64,000 nt of DNA from Comamonadaceae bacterium (GCA_947476465.1 CANJQN010000006.1:88816-152815), one strand, 5' to 3'. Shown: positions 1-9,984, counted from the stretch's first letter. A program made the numbers and translations. The notes: generated by a model not told the origin, from the letters alone.

Positions 1-217
1 CTACTGCCAACGCGTGATCGCCTTGCACCAGGGACAGGTGGTGTTCGACGGCCCGGCCAACACGCTCACCCCGGCCCTGCTGCGCGAGCTCTATGGCATG
101 CAAGCAGACGAGATCCTTAACGTCAGCGGCGCGCTGCACGTGGTTCCGCCGGGCGCACCTACCCCCTTGGCCGAGCCCGCCTTGGTGTGGTCTCAGCCGC
201 TGGCACGGGCCGCCTGA
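1..217 (+). CDS. phnC: Phosphonate ABC transporter ATP-binding protein, C-terminal fragment (starts before the window)
   Basis: Open from the window edge; tail VIALHQGQVVFDGPANTLTPALLRELYG typical of PhnC; followed directly by phnD and phnE. Confidence 0.85.
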   Translation, partial: YCQRVIALHQGQVVFDGPANTLTPALLRELYGMQADEILNVSGALHVVPPGAPTPLAEPALVWSQPLARAA

Positions 218-271
218 GGCGCCCCCCAGTTTCATTCTCAGTCCCCAACCCCACCCATCCGGAGTCTCCTC

Positions 272-1216
272 ATGTTCAAGAAAGTCATTGTGCTGGCCGC
301 CTTTGGCCTGACGCTGCACGGCGCCATCGCCCAGCAACTCAACGTCGGCCTGATCTCGACCGAGGCATCGCAGAACCTCAAGGCCGACTGGCAGCCTCTA
401 CTGGACGACCTCGCCAAGAAGACCGGCTTCAAGGTCAAGGCCTTCTTCGCTTCAGACTATGCCGGCATCATCGAGGGCATGCGCTTCAACAAGGTGCAGG
501 TGGCCTGGCTAGGCAACAAGTCGGCCATGGAAGCGGTGGACCGCGCCAACGGCGAGGTGTTCGCCCAGATGGTCAACGCCGATGGCACCCAGGGCTACTA
601 CTCGCACCTGATCGTGCACAAGGATAGCCCGCTCAATTCGCTCGACGATGTGCTCAAGAACGGCAAGTCCCTGAGTTTCGGCAACGGTGACCCCAACTCC
701 ACCTCGGGCTTCCTGGTGCCGGGCTACTACGTCTTCGCCAAGAACAACATCGATGCCAAGACCTACTTCAAGGTCACGCGCAGCGCCAACCACGAGACCA
801 ACTCCCTGGCCGTGGCCAACAAGCAGGTCGATGTGGCCACCAGCAACAGCGAGAACCTCGACAAGATCAAGGAGCGCCAGCCCGAGAAGTTCAAGGACAT
901 CAAGGTCGTCTGGACCTCGCCATTGATCCCGCTCGATCCCCTCGTCATGAGCAAGCAACTGCCTGACGCCACCAAGGCCAAGATCAAGGACTTCTTCTAC
1001 AACTATGCCAAGACCGATGCGCGCGAGAAGGAAGTCGTCATGAAGATCTCCAAGCTTTCGGGCTTCAAGCCTTCGACCAACGATCAGCTCAAGCCGATTC
1101 GTGAGCTCGACCTGTTCGGCAAGCGCAACAAGCTGGCGGCCGACGCCACGCTGGCCGACGCCGACAAGAAGACCAAGATCGCCGAGATCGACCAGCAACT
1201 GGCCGCACTGAAGTAG
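272..1216 (+). CDS. phnD: Phosphate/phosphite/phosphonate ABC transporter substrate-binding protein
   Basis: Signal peptide; LNVGLISTEASQNLKADWQPLLDDLAKKTGFKVKAFFASDYAGIIEGMRFNKVQVAWLGNKSAMEA is characteristic of PhnD. Confidence 0.95.
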   Translation: MFKKVIVLAAFGLTLHGAIAQQLNVGLISTEASQNLKADWQPLLDDLAKKTGFKVKAFFASDYAGIIEGMRFNKVQVAWLGNKSAMEAVDRANGEVFAQMVNADGTQGYYSHLIVHKDSPLNSLDDVLKNGKSLSFGNGDPNSTSGFLVPGYYVFAKNNIDAKTYFKVTRSANHETNSLAVANKQVDVATSNSENLDKIKERQPEKFKDIKVVWTSPLIPLDPLVMSKQLPDATKAKIKDFFYNYAKTDAREKEVVMKISKLSGFKPSTNDQLKPIRELDLFGKRNKLAADATLADADKKTKIAEIDQQLAALK

Positions 1217-1231
1217 AACCCCCACCCCAGC

Positions 1232-2038
1232 ATGTCGACGCTCAACACGCCCCAGATGCTGGCCCTGGCCCAGGCCAGCGCCCCCAAACGAAGTCTCGGC
1301 TGGTACCTGGGCTGGGCCGCGGTCTTGCTCTTGCTGGCCGGATCATGGCAGGGGGCCGACATGCGGCCGATGGACCTGCTGCGCGATTCAGGGAACATGG
1401 CCCAGTACGCGAGCGAGTTCTTCCCGCCCAACTTCGCGCAGTGGAGCGTGTATCTCACGGAGATGGTGATCACACTGCAGATCGCCGTGTGGGGGACGGC
1501 ACTGGCCGTCCTTACGGCCGTGCCGCTGGCCCTGCTGGCCTCTTCCAACCTCGTGCCCTGGTGGATCTACCAACCGGTTCGCCGTGTGCTCGACGCCTTT
1601 CGCGCCATCAACGAGATGGTGTTCGCGATGCTGTTCGTCGTGGCGGTCGGCCTGGGGCCCTTCGCCGGCGTTCTGGCCTTGTGGATTCACACCAGCGGCA
1701 CACTTGCCAAGCTGTTTTCCGAGGCGGTGGAGGCCATCGACCCGCAGCCGGTCGAGGGCATCCGCTCGACCGGCGCCTCGGCCTTTCATGAGATTGTGTA
1801 TGGCGTGATCCCGCAGGTGATGCCACTGTGGATCTCGTTCACCCTGTACCGCCTCGAAGCCAACGTGCGCTCCGCCTCGGTGGTGGGCATGGTGGGCGCC
1901 GGCGGCATCGGCGTGGTGCTGTGGGAGATCATCCGCGGCTTCCAGTACGCCGAAACCTGCGCGGTGATGATCATCATCGTCGTGACGGTCAGCATCATCG
2001 ACCTGCTGTCGGCCCGTATCCGCAAAGTCCTCATTTAA
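1232..2038 (+). CDS. phnE: Phosphonate ABC transporter permease
   Basis: Multi-TM permease with binding-protein-dependent loop ([20 protein letters not shown]); adjacent to phnD. Confidence 0.94.
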   Translation: MSTLNTPQMLALAQASAPKRSLGWYLGWAAVLLLLAGSWQGADMRPMDLLRDSGNMAQYASEFFPPNFAQWSVYLTEMVITLQIAVWGTALAVLTAVPLALLASSNLVPWWIYQPVRRVLDAFRAINEMVFAMLFVVAVGLGPFAGVLALWIHTSGTLAKLFSEAVEAIDPQPVEGIRSTGASAFHEIVYGVIPQVMPLWISFTLYRLEANVRSASVVGMVGAGGIGVVLWEIIRGFQYAETCAVMIIIVVTVSIIDLLSARIRKVLI

Positions 2039-2046
2039 GATCTGAC

Positions 2047-2598
2047 ATGACCATGACCCTGCCCGCCGTGACGCAGTTGCTTCAGCGGCGCGGATCCAGC
2101 CAGTATGGCCTCGAAGCCGTCGACCAGCTGCAGCACGCGCTGCAATGCGCCGGCCTGGCCGAACAGGCCGGGGAGACGCCCCACACCATTGCCGCGTCGC
2201 TGTTGCACGACCTGGGCCACCTGCTGGCCGCGGAGCGCCAGGGCACTGCCGAGCACGATACCGGCAAGGACGACCTGCACCAGTACCTGGCGCTGCCCTT
2301 CCTGCGCGGGCTGTTTCCCGATGCCGTGCTGGAGCCGATCCGCCTGCACGTGGACGCCAAGCGCTACCTGTGCAACACCGATGCGCTTTACTGGGCCAGC
2401 CTGTCCCCGGCCTCGCGCCACAGCCTGGAGCAGCAAGGCGGCGTCTTCAGTGACGAGCAGGCGGCCGTGTTCATGGCCCAGCCCTATGCCGCCGAGGCGG
2501 TACGTCTTCGCAAATACGACGACCTTGCCAAGGTTCCCGGCAAGTCGATGCCGGGCCTGCCCCACTTCGAGCGATACCTGGCGCAGGCACAGCTCTGA
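2047..2598 (+). CDS. PhnZ-like HD-domain mixed-valent diiron oxygenase of phosphonate degradation
   Basis: HD motif LLHDLGH plus N-terminal YGLEAVDQLQHALQCA (Y-x-x-E as in PhnZ) directly downstream of phnCDE. Confidence 0.8.
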   Translation: MTMTLPAVTQLLQRRGSSQYGLEAVDQLQHALQCAGLAEQAGETPHTIAASLLHDLGHLLAAERQGTAEHDTGKDDLHQYLALPFLRGLFPDAVLEPIRLHVDAKRYLCNTDALYWASLSPASRHSLEQQGGVFSDEQAAVFMAQPYAAEAVRLRKYDDLAKVPGKSMPGLPHFERYLAQAQL

Positions 2599-2633
2599 CA
2601 CCGGACCGCAGCACCACGCAAGTCGTCGCCGCC

Positions 2634-3794
2634 TTGGGCGCCGGCCAGACGCTGGCCTGGGCCTCGTCCTACTACCTGCCGGCCCTGCTGGCGCAACCGA
2701 TCGCGACCGACCTGGGGACAACGACGGTCACCGTCTTCGGCGCGTTTTCCCTCGCACTGCTGGTCTCGGCCTTGCTCGGCCCACGTGCCGGCCGCACGAT
2801 CGACCGGCATGGCGGCCGAATCGTCCTGGCGGCCACCAACCTGTTGTTCGCTCTCGGCCTGGTGATGCTCGCGACCTGCACCGGCACCGCCACCCTGTAT
2901 CTGGCCTGGGCCGTCATCGGCATCGCGATGGGAAGCGGTCTGTACGACGCCGCGTTTTCGGCGCTGGTGCGCGTCTACGGGCAGGGTGCGCGCGGCCCCA
3001 TCACCGGCATCACGTTGATCGCCGGCTTTGCCAGCACGATCGGCTGGCCGTTGACCGCCTGGCTCGAAGCGTCGTTCGGTTGGCGCAACGCCTGCCTGGT
3101 CTGGGCCGCGCTGCACCTGCTGCTGGGGTTGCCGCTCAACCTGGTGCTGCCGCGCGTGAGCAAGGCCCTGGCAACAGCAGCCGCCGCCACCGTTTCGGCC
3201 GGCCCGGCAGCGTGGGCGCCAGCGCCAGCGCCAGCGCCAGCGCAGGACAAGCTGGCATCCATGGTGCTGTTGTCGGTGGTGTTTGCCATCACATGGTTCA
3301 CCAGCACAGCGATGGCCGCGCACCTGCCCGCCTTGCTGCAGACGCTGGGCCTGCCCCTGGCCGTGGCTCTGTCGCTGGCCGCGCTGGTCGGCCCGGCCCA
3401 GGTCGGCGCGCGCCTGCTGGAGTTCGGCCTGCTGCGCAAGATGCATCCGCTGCTGTCGGCCCGGCTGGCCACCGCCGCCCATCCAGTGGGCGCCGTGCTC
3501 CTGATTGCGCTGGGGGCGCCGCTGGCCCTGCTGTTCATCCTGCTGCACGGCGCCGGCAACGGCATCCTGACCATCGCCAAGGGGACGCTGCCGCTGGTGG
3601 TGTTCGGCGCGCACGGTTATGGCGCCCGGCAGGGCCTGCTGATGGCGCCGGCGCGTCTGGCCCAGGCGGCAGCACCACTCCTGTTCGGCATGCTGGTGCA
3701 GCGCTGGGGGGGCGACGCGCTGTGGTTCTCCGCCGCCCTGGGCGTGCTGGCCTTCGGCTGCTTGCTGGCGATCAAGGTGGACGAAAGACGCTGA
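2634..3794 (+). CDS. MFS transporter
   Basis: About 12 hydrophobic segments, DRHGGR loop motif; apparent TTG start, so the N-terminus may lie further upstream. Confidence 0.8.
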   Translation: MGAGQTLAWASSYYLPALLAQPIATDLGTTTVTVFGAFSLALLVSALLGPRAGRTIDRHGGRIVLAATNLLFALGLVMLATCTGTATLYLAWAVIGIAMGSGLYDAAFSALVRVYGQGARGPITGITLIAGFASTIGWPLTAWLEASFGWRNACLVWAALHLLLGLPLNLVLPRVSKALATAAAATVSAGPAAWAPAPAPAPAQDKLASMVLLSVVFAITWFTSTAMAAHLPALLQTLGLPLAVALSLAALVGPAQVGARLLEFGLLRKMHPLLSARLATAAHPVGAVLLIALGAPLALLFILLHGAGNGILTIAKGTLPLVVFGAHGYGARQGLLMAPARLAQAAAPLLFGMLVQRWGGDALWFSAALGVLAFGCLLAIKVDERR

Positions 3795-3928
3795 CCCCCT
3801 GCCGCCGGGCTGGCGAACCGAAAGCCCGGGAATCTACTGTCACGCCGAAGTCGTCCGACGGCGCGATAATCGCCAAGCGTCATTGCGTGCGCCCGCCCGG
3901 GCAAGCGTAGCGGCCCCATCCATCCGCC

Positions 3929-4834
3929 ATGAATCCACTGACCGATCACCAACGCATCCAGCGCGACATCGTCGACAGCTACGACGAAGAGCTCGAACTC
4001 GAACTCGAAGACCGCCCCTTCGATGCCGGCGGCAACGTCATTGAGCTGACCGATGCCGAAAAGCGCGACCGCCGCAACTACTTTCGCGAGCTGCTGCGGC
4101 TGCAGGGGGAACTGGTCAAGCTGCAAGACTGGGTGGTCGCCACCGGCCACAAGATGGTGGTGCTGTTCGAAGGCCGCGATGCGGCGGGCAAGGGCGGGGT
4201 GATCAAGCGCATCACGCAGCGCCTGAACCCGCGCGTATGCCGGGTGGTGGCCCTGCCCGCCCCCAACGACCGCGAGCGCACCCAGTGGTACTTCCAGCGC
4301 TACGCCACGCACCTGCCGGGTGCCGGCGAGATCGTGCTGTTCGATCGCAGCTGGTACAACCGCGCCGGCGTTGAGAAGGTGATGGGTTTTTGCACTGACG
4401 AGCAGTACGAGGAGTTCTTCCGGTCGGTTCCCGAGTTCGAGCGCATGCTGGCTCGATCGGGGATCCAGTTGCTCAAGTACTGGTTCTCGATCTCCGATGA
4501 AGAGCAGAACACGCGCTTTCAAAGCCGCATCGTCGATCCACTCAAGCAGTGGAAGCTCAGCGCGATGGACCTGGAGTCGCGCCGACGCTGGGAGGCCTAC
4601 ACCAAGGCCAAGGAGCTCATGCTGGCGCGCACCCACATCGACGAGGCGCCCTGGTGGGTGGTGCCGGCCGATGACAAGAAGAAGGCGCGGCTCAATTGCA
4701 TGGACCACCTGCTTGGCCAGGTTCCCTACGCCGAGGTCGAACACGCGGAAATCCAGCTGCCCGAGCGTGTACGCAACGACGACTACCTTCGCCGGCCGGT
4801 TCCGGCCGAGCTGCACGTGCCGTCGAAGTACTAG
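3929..4834 (+). CDS. ppk2: Polyphosphate kinase 2 family protein
   Basis: Walker-type GRDAAGKGGVIKRI, RTQWYFQRY and FDRSWYNRAGVEKVMGF motifs of PPK2. Confidence 0.95.
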   Translation: MNPLTDHQRIQRDIVDSYDEELELELEDRPFDAGGNVIELTDAEKRDRRNYFRELLRLQGELVKLQDWVVATGHKMVVLFEGRDAAGKGGVIKRITQRLNPRVCRVVALPAPNDRERTQWYFQRYATHLPGAGEIVLFDRSWYNRAGVEKVMGFCTDEQYEEFFRSVPEFERMLARSGIQLLKYWFSISDEEQNTRFQSRIVDPLKQWKLSAMDLESRRRWEAYTKAKELMLARTHIDEAPWWVVPADDKKKARLNCMDHLLGQVPYAEVEHAEIQLPERVRNDDYLRRPVPAELHVPSKY

Positions 4835-4838
4835 CGTT

Positions 4839-5873
4839 TCAGGCCCGGGCGGGTACCAGGAAGCTGGCGAACAGCCGGCTCGCGTGGGCCCAGCTGAAAT
4901 CCTGCGCCCGGGTGCGGGCCTCATGCCGGGGCACGGTCAGCGCCGTAAGGCAGGCTGCCCGCAGGTCGTGGCTCATGGCGCCGCCCACCGTGCGTCCGTC
5001 GGGGTGGCTGCGCGCCAACACCTCCAGCGGCCCGTCGACCGGAAAGGCCGCCACGGGCGTGCCCGATGCCATGGCCTCCACCATCACCAGGCCGAAGGTA
5101 TCGGCATGGCTGGGAAAGACGAAGACATCGGCCGCGGCATACACCTTGGCCAACTCGTCGCGTGGCAGCAGGCCCAGCCAGCGTACCTTCGGATACTTCG
5201 CCTGCAGGCGCGCCTGCACCGGGCCGACGCCGCACACGACCTTGGTGCCGGGCAGGTCGGTTCGCAGGTAGGCCTCGATGTTCTTCTCGTAGGAGACCCG
5301 CCCCACGAACAAGGACACCGGACGCGTCACCTCACCCAAGGGCGGGTACGGCTGGGCCAACGCGCGGAACTCGAACAGGCGGGTGTCCACGCCGTGGGTC
5401 CAGCTGCGCAGGTTGCGAAAACCGCGCCGCTCCAGCATGTTCAGCACGCTTTGCGTGGGCACCATCACGCCGGACGAATGGCGATGAAAGTGCCGCATCA
5501 GCGCATAGCCCCAGGACAGCGGAACCTTGATCGCCGCGTTGATGATCTCCGGGAACTTGGTGTGAAAGGCGGTGGTGAAGGCCAGTCCGCGGCGCAGGCA
5601 GTGGCGGCGTCCGGCCCACCCCAGCGGACCCTCGGTGGCCAGGTGGACGGCATCCGGATGGAAGGCATCGAGCAGCGCGGACAACTGCCGCTGCGGCCGC
5701 ACCGCCAGGTCGATGCCCGCATAGCCAGGGCACGGCCGCGTGCGGAACTGACCGGGTTCGAACACCCGCACCTCATGGCCCATGCCTTCGAGTTCGCGGC
5801 ACAGCTCCACCAGGGTGGTCACCACGCCGTTGACCTGCGGCATCCAGGCGTCGGTCACCAGGGCGATCTTCAT
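4839..5873 (-). CDS. GT4-family glycosyltransferase, Agt/SQD2-like (putative glycolipid synthase)
   Basis: MKIALVTDAWMPQVNGVVTTLVELCRELEGMGHEVRVFEPGQFRT N-terminus and FVFPSHADTFGLVMVEAMASGTPVAAF GT4 motif; start set at 5873, internal to the ORF track entry. Confidence 0.88.
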   Translation of the reverse strand: MKIALVTDAWMPQVNGVVTTLVELCRELEGMGHEVRVFEPGQFRTRPCPGYAGIDLAVRPQRQLSALLDAFHPDAVHLATEGPLGWAGRRHCLRRGLAFTTAFHTKFPEIINAAIKVPLSWGYALMRHFHRHSSGVMVPTQSVLNMLERRGFRNLRSWTHGVDTRLFEFRALAQPYPPLGEVTRPVSLFVGRVSYEKNIEAYLRTDLPGTKVVCGVGPVQARLQAKYPKVRWLGLLPRDELAKVYAAADVFVFPSHADTFGLVMVEAMASGTPVAAFPVDGPLEVLARSHPDGRTVGGAMSHDLRAACLTALTVPRHEARTRAQDFSWAHASRLFASFLVPARA

Positions 5874-6751
5874 GCGGGTACATCCTCGGGTTGTCTGCTG
5901 GGGGCGACGGCCGCAGCGTGGCCGACGGGTTCCCACTGCATCAGCTCCAGCCGGCCGTCGTGGTGCTCCACCAGCGCGGTGCGGCTCTCGACCCAGTCGC
6001 CGTCGTTGCAATAGAGAACGCCGTCGATCTCGCGCATCTCGGCGCGGTGGATATGGCCGCACACGACGCCCTGGTGGCCGCGGCGCCGGGCTTCGCGCGC
6101 AACAGCCACCTCGAAGTCGGTGACGTAGTTCAGCGCCTTCTTGACCCGGCCCTTGAGGTAGGCCGAGAGCGACCAGTACGGCAACCCCAGACGCGCGCGC
6201 AGCGAGTTGAGGTGGCGATTGAGCTTGAGGGTGAATTCGTAAAGGTTGTCGCCAACGTAGGCCAGCCACTTGGCGCACTGGATGACGCCGTCGAAATGGT
6301 CGCCGTGGGTCACCCACAGCTGCCGGCCGTCGGCGGTGGTGTGCACCGCGTGTTGCACGAGTTCGATGCCGCCGAAGGGGTGACCAGCGAACTGGCGCGC
6401 GAACTCATCGTGGTTGCCCGGTACGTAGACCACCCGGGTTCCCTTGCGTGCGGCCCGCAGGATCTTTTGCACCACATCGTTATGGGCCTGCGGCCAGTAC
6501 CAGCGGCGGCGCAGCTGCCAGCCGTCGATGATGTCGCCCACCAGGTAGAGCGTGTCACAGGTATGGTGCTTGAGAAAATCCAGCAGCGCGTCCGCCTGGC
6601 AGCCGGGTGTGCCCAGGTGGATGTCGGAGATGAACATGGCCCGGTGGCGCCGGCCCCCGTGTTCGACCGCCTCGTCGCCGTGGCCCTCGTGCGGCCTCAG
6701 CGCGGATGCCAGGTCCGTCGCGAGTCCCTGGGCGTCGAAGGCGGCGCGCAT
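5870..6751 (-). CDS. Metallophosphoesterase, PlcP/LpxH-like
   Basis: Calcineurin-like motifs FISDIHLGTPGCQ, GDIIDGW, VPGNHDE, THGDHFD, GHIHRAE; resembles PlcP phospholipase C-like proteins. True start may be nearer the FISDIH motif. Confidence 0.85.
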   Translation of the reverse strand: MRAAFDAQGLATDLASALRPHEGHGDEAVEHGGRRHRAMFISDIHLGTPGCQADALLDFLKHHTCDTLYLVGDIIDGWQLRRRWYWPQAHNDVVQKILRAARKGTRVVYVPGNHDEFARQFAGHPFGGIELVQHAVHTTADGRQLWVTHGDHFDGVIQCAKWLAYVGDNLYEFTLKLNRHLNSLRARLGLPYWSLSAYLKGRVKKALNYVTDFEVAVAREARRRGHQGVVCGHIHRAEMREIDGVLYCNDGDWVESRTALVEHHDGRLELMQWEPVGHAAAVAPSRQPEDVPA

Positions 6752-6752
6752 C

Positions 6753-7577
6753 TCAAGCTCCGAGGAAGTGCCTGCGATAGCGCTCGGGCATGTCGCCGAT
6801 CCGCATCATCATGGGCAGGTCGGCGCTGTTGAAGTCGGGGTCCCAGGCCGGTGCGCCCAGCACCTTGGCGCCCAATCGCAGGTACCCTTTGATCAGTGCG
6901 GGAGGCTCCACCGCCAGGCTGCTGTCCAGTTGCTCGACGGGCAGCGGCAGGCGCGGACGCACCTGGTATTCGATCGGGGCCAGGTGCGCGCGCCGCACCT
7001 GCGCCCAGATGCTGGCCGCCACATCGCCGCTGACCACGCCTTCGTGCAGCATGGGAATGCTGGCGCAGCCGATCATGGTGTCCAGGCAGTTGCGCACCAT
7101 GAACTCCGCCAGCGCCCCCCACAGGGCCAGGATCACGCCGCCATGGCGATGGTCCGGGTGCACGCAGCTGCGGCCTAGCTCCACCATCCGCTCGCGCAGG
7201 GGCCGCAGGCGCACCAGGTCGAACTCGGTGTCGCTGTAGAAGCTGCCGACGCGCTTGGCCTGCGCCGGGGTGAGCACGCGGTAGGTTCCCACCACCTCGC
7301 CGGTGGCCTCGTCGCGCACGATCAGGTGCTCGCAGAAGTCGTCGAACAAGTCGATGTCGTGACCGGCCAGCGGCGTCTGCAGCCGCGCCCCCATTTCCGT
7401 GGCGAAGACCTCATGCCTCAGACGTTGCGCTTGTCGGACCTCTTCCTGCCGGGACGCCCAGGCCACTGAAATAGCGCTGCGCCGTGGCGCAGCATCGCTG
7501 TGATGCGATCGGTGAAGTGACCCCCGAGGCAAGGACACCGGCGACAGCGGAAGCGTCGGGGTGGGCAGTTCGTTCAC
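6753..7577 (-). CDS. GNAT acyltransferase, OlsB-like (L-ornithine N-alpha-acyltransferase family)
   Basis: RLRHEVFATEMGA, GTYRVLTP, ELGRSCVHPDHRHGGVILALWGALAEFM motifs; GTG start with AGGAGA ribosome binding site. Confidence 0.83.
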   Translation of the reverse strand: MNELPTPTLPLSPVSLPRGSLHRSHHSDAAPRRSAISVAWASRQEEVRQAQRLRHEVFATEMGARLQTPLAGHDIDLFDDFCEHLIVRDEATGEVVGTYRVLTPAQAKRVGSFYSDTEFDLVRLRPLRERMVELGRSCVHPDHRHGGVILALWGALAEFMVRNCLDTMIGCASIPMLHEGVVSGDVAASIWAQVRRAHLAPIEYQVRPRLPLPVEQLDSSLAVEPPALIKGYLRLGAKVLGAPAWDPDFNSADLPMMMRIGDMPERYRRHFLGA

Positions 7578-7620
7578 GTCGGTCTCCTTGCTGATCAGAT
7601 GTCAGCAGTGTCAGGAGAGC

Positions 7621-7662
7621 AAGTGACGAGGCTGTGGCAGTTTCGTGGCGGTTCTATGACGC
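7621..7662 (-). promoter_or_regulatory. Putative PHO-box array (four half-sites)
   Basis: Minus-strand GCGTCAT-AGAA-CCGCCAC-GAAA-CTGCCAC-AGCC-TCGTCAC; half-sites start exactly 11 bp apart, matching the PhoB consensus architecture CTGTCAY-N4-CTGTCAY. Confidence 0.6.
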
Positions 7663-7673
7663 CACAATCACGT

Positions 7674-9008
7674 TCAGCCCGCCTGGACTGCCTCCACCAG
7701 GCGCTGCGCGCAGGCGCGTGCCAGCCCTTCGTCGGCCGCCTCGACCATGACGCGCAGCACGGGTTCGGTGCCGCTGGGGCGGATCAGGACGCGGCCGGTC
7801 TCACCCAGTTGCGCCTCGACCTCGCGTTGGGCCTGGGCCAGCCGGGTGCTGGACTTCCAGTCCTGCCCGGGTTGCAGGCGCACGTTGAGCAGGGTCTGCG
7901 GGTACAGGCGCACCGGCTCCAGCAGCTGCGACAAGGTCTTGCCGCTGCGCATGCAGGCGTTGAGCACCTGCAAGGCGCTGACCAGGCCATCGCCCGTGGT
8001 GTGCTTGTCCAGCGCCAGCAGGTGGCCCGAGCCCTCACCGCCCAGCAGCCAGCCGCGCCGCTCGAGCTCTTCGAGCACATAGCGGTCGCCGACCTTGGCT
8101 CGCACGAACTCGACGCCGCGGCGGCGCAGCGCCAGCTCGACCGCCATATTGGTCATGAGCGTGCCGACCGTGCCGGGCACCGCCTCTCCGCGCGCAAGCC
8201 GATCGTCGACCATCAGGTACAGCAGCTCATCGCCGTTGTACAGGCGCCCCGCGCCATCGACCAGCAGCACGCGGTCGGCGTCGCCGTCGAGGGCGATGCC
8301 CAGGTGAGCGCCGCGCTCGCGCACGGTTCGCACCAGCGCCTCGGGATGGGTGGCGCCGACGTCGCGGTTGATGTTCAGGCCGTCGGGCGAGCAGCCGATG
8401 GGGATGACCTCGGCACCCAGTTCATGGAACACCAGCGGGGCGATCTGATAGGCCGCGCCGTTGGCGGCATCGACCACGATCTTCATGCCGCGCAGGCTGA
8501 GGTTGGAATCGAAGGTGCTCTTGCAGAACTCGATGTAGCGGCCGGCGGCGTCGTCCAGGCGCCGGGCCTTGCCCAGGTTGGCCGAATCGGCCCAGACCGG
8601 CGGCTCTTCGAGGGCGGCCTCGACGTCGTGCTCCCAGGCGTCTGGCAGCTTGGTGCCCTGCGCGCTGAAGAACTTGATGCCGTTGTCGGCAAAGGCGTTG
8701 TGGCTGGCGCTGATCACCACGCCCAGGCTGGCGCGCTGCGCGCGAGTGAGGTAGGCCACGCCAGGCGTGGGCAGCGGGCCCAGCAGGACCACGTCGACCC
8801 CGGCCGAGTTGAAGCCGGACTCGAGCGCGCTCTCGAGCATGTAGCCGGAGATGCGGGTGTCCTTGCCGATCAGGACGGTGGGGCGCGCCTGCGTGCGCTT
8901 GAGCACGCGGCCGACCGCATGGGCCAGGCGCAGGACGAAGTCGGGTGTGATGGGCGGCTGGCCCACGGTGCCGCGGATGCCGTCGGTGCCGAAATAGTGT
9001 CGAGTCAT
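7674..9008 (-). CDS. glmM: Phosphoglucosamine mutase
   Basis: [12 protein letters not shown], active-site [36 protein letters not shown]. Confidence 0.98.
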   Translation of the reverse strand: MTRHYFGTDGIRGTVGQPPITPDFVLRLAHAVGRVLKRTQARPTVLIGKDTRISGYMLESALESGFNSAGVDVVLLGPLPTPGVAYLTRAQRASLGVVISASHNAFADNGIKFFSAQGTKLPDAWEHDVEAALEEPPVWADSANLGKARRLDDAAGRYIEFCKSTFDSNLSLRGMKIVVDAANGAAYQIAPLVFHELGAEVIPIGCSPDGLNINRDVGATHPEALVRTVRERGAHLGIALDGDADRVLLVDGAGRLYNGDELLYLMVDDRLARGEAVPGTVGTLMTNMAVELALRRRGVEFVRAKVGDRYVLEELERRGWLLGGEGSGHLLALDKHTTGDGLVSALQVLNACMRSGKTLSQLLEPVRLYPQTLLNVRLQPGQDWKSSTRLAQAQREVEAQLGETGRVLIRPSGTEPVLRVMVEAADEGLARACAQRLVEAVQAG

Positions 9009-9862
9009 GGCTTGATTTTGCCGCTTTCGGGCGCGGCATTGGCCCGAACGGCCTGCAGGATTTTCAGGGCCGAGGCGGTTTCACGGACATCGTGCACGCG
9101 CACGATGTTTGCGCCGCGTTCGACCGCCAGCAAGGCGGCCGCGACGCTGGGCACCAGCCGCTCCTGCACGGAAAGGCCGGTCACCGCGCCCAATGAGGAT
9201 TTACGGGACCAGCCAGCCAGCAACGGGTACCCGCTGGCCAACAATTCTTCCTGCCTGGCAAGCAGCGCGAAGTTCTGCGCCGGTGTCTTGCCAAACCCGA
9301 TGCCCGGGTCCCAGCAGATGCGCTCGCGGGCCACCCCACGAGCGACCAGTGCGTCGGTGGACTGCTGCAGCAGGGCGCGCACCCGGGGCAGCGGGTCACC
9401 CTCCAGCGGCGCCAGTTGCATCGTTTTCGGCTCGCCGTGCATGTGCATCAGGCACACGCCGCAGGCCCCGTGCGCGGCCACCGCGTCGAAGCCGCCGGGT
9501 TGGCGCAGGGCCCATATGTCGTTGACGATGTCGGCGCCCAACGCCAGCACCTCGCGCATCAGCGCCGGCTTGTAGGTGTCGACGGAAACCGGCACGCCCA
9601 GGCGCAAGGCCTCACGCAATACGGGCAGCAGGCGGGCGCGTTCGTCTTCCAGCGACACCGGCGCCGTGCCGGGGCGGGTCGATTCGGCGCCCAGGTCCAG
9701 GATGTCGGCGCCCTCCTCGATCAGGCGCTCACAGTGGGCCAGTGCGGCGCGCACGTCCGCATGGCGGCCGCCGTCGGAGAAGGAATCGGGGGTGAGATTG
9801 ACAATGCCCATCACCTGCGGACGGGACAAGTCGATGCGAAAGCGGGTGGTCTGCCAGTGCAT
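9005..9862 (-). CDS. folP: Dihydropteroate synthase
   Basis: [46 protein letters not shown]. Confidence 0.98.
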   Translation of the reverse strand: MHWQTTRFRIDLSRPQVMGIVNLTPDSFSDGGRHADVRAALAHCERLIEEGADILDLGAESTRPGTAPVSLEDERARLLPVLREALRLGVPVSVDTYKPALMREVLALGADIVNDIWALRQPGGFDAVAAHGACGVCLMHMHGEPKTMQLAPLEGDPLPRVRALLQQSTDALVARGVARERICWDPGIGFGKTPAQNFALLARQEELLASGYPLLAGWSRKSSLGAVTGLSVQERLVPSVAAALLAVERGANIVRVHDVRETASALKILQAVRANAAPESGKIKP

Positions 9863-9872
9863 GGGGTAACTT

Positions 9873-9975
9873 CGTCATACCCGCGAAGGCGGGTATCCAG
9901 GCGGCGCACTCGCAGGCAAGGCCCGTCGCGCCGAAGACACCTCGCTTCTGGATCCCCGCATTCGCGGGGATGACG
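9873..9975. repeat. REP/BIME-like dispersed palindromic repeat, copy 1
   Basis: CGTCATACCCGCGAAGGCGGGTATCCAGG ... CTGGATCCCCGCATTCGCGGGGATGACG; outer inverted units each containing an internal palindrome; related copy at 13202. Confidence 0.85.
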
Positions 9976-9984
9976 GGGACCCGT

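Noticed and set aside
3216-3244. GCGCCA hexanucleotide repeat in the MFS gene
   Set aside because: About 4.8 units, in frame, encodes an Ala-Pro linker between transporter halves; indels would not shift frame, so phase variation is unlikely.
3837-3854. Possible PHO box upstream of ppk2 (CTGTCAC-GCCG-AAGTCGT)
   Set aside because: First half-site is perfect but the second is poor and there is no further 11-bp register; not enough to claim.
2105-3910. 601-aa plus-strand ORF overlapping the PhnZ-like and MFS genes
   Set aside because: Different frame from two recognisable proteins; Arg/Pro/Ala-rich shadow translation.
7599-9575. 658-aa plus-strand ORF opposite glmM and folP
   Set aside because: Covers two well-supported minus-strand genes and the PHO-box region; no domain signature.
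9873-9975. Could the palindromic repeats be a CRISPR array?
   Set aside because: Only inverted pairs at single loci, no series of direct repeats with regular spacers, and no cas genes in the window.
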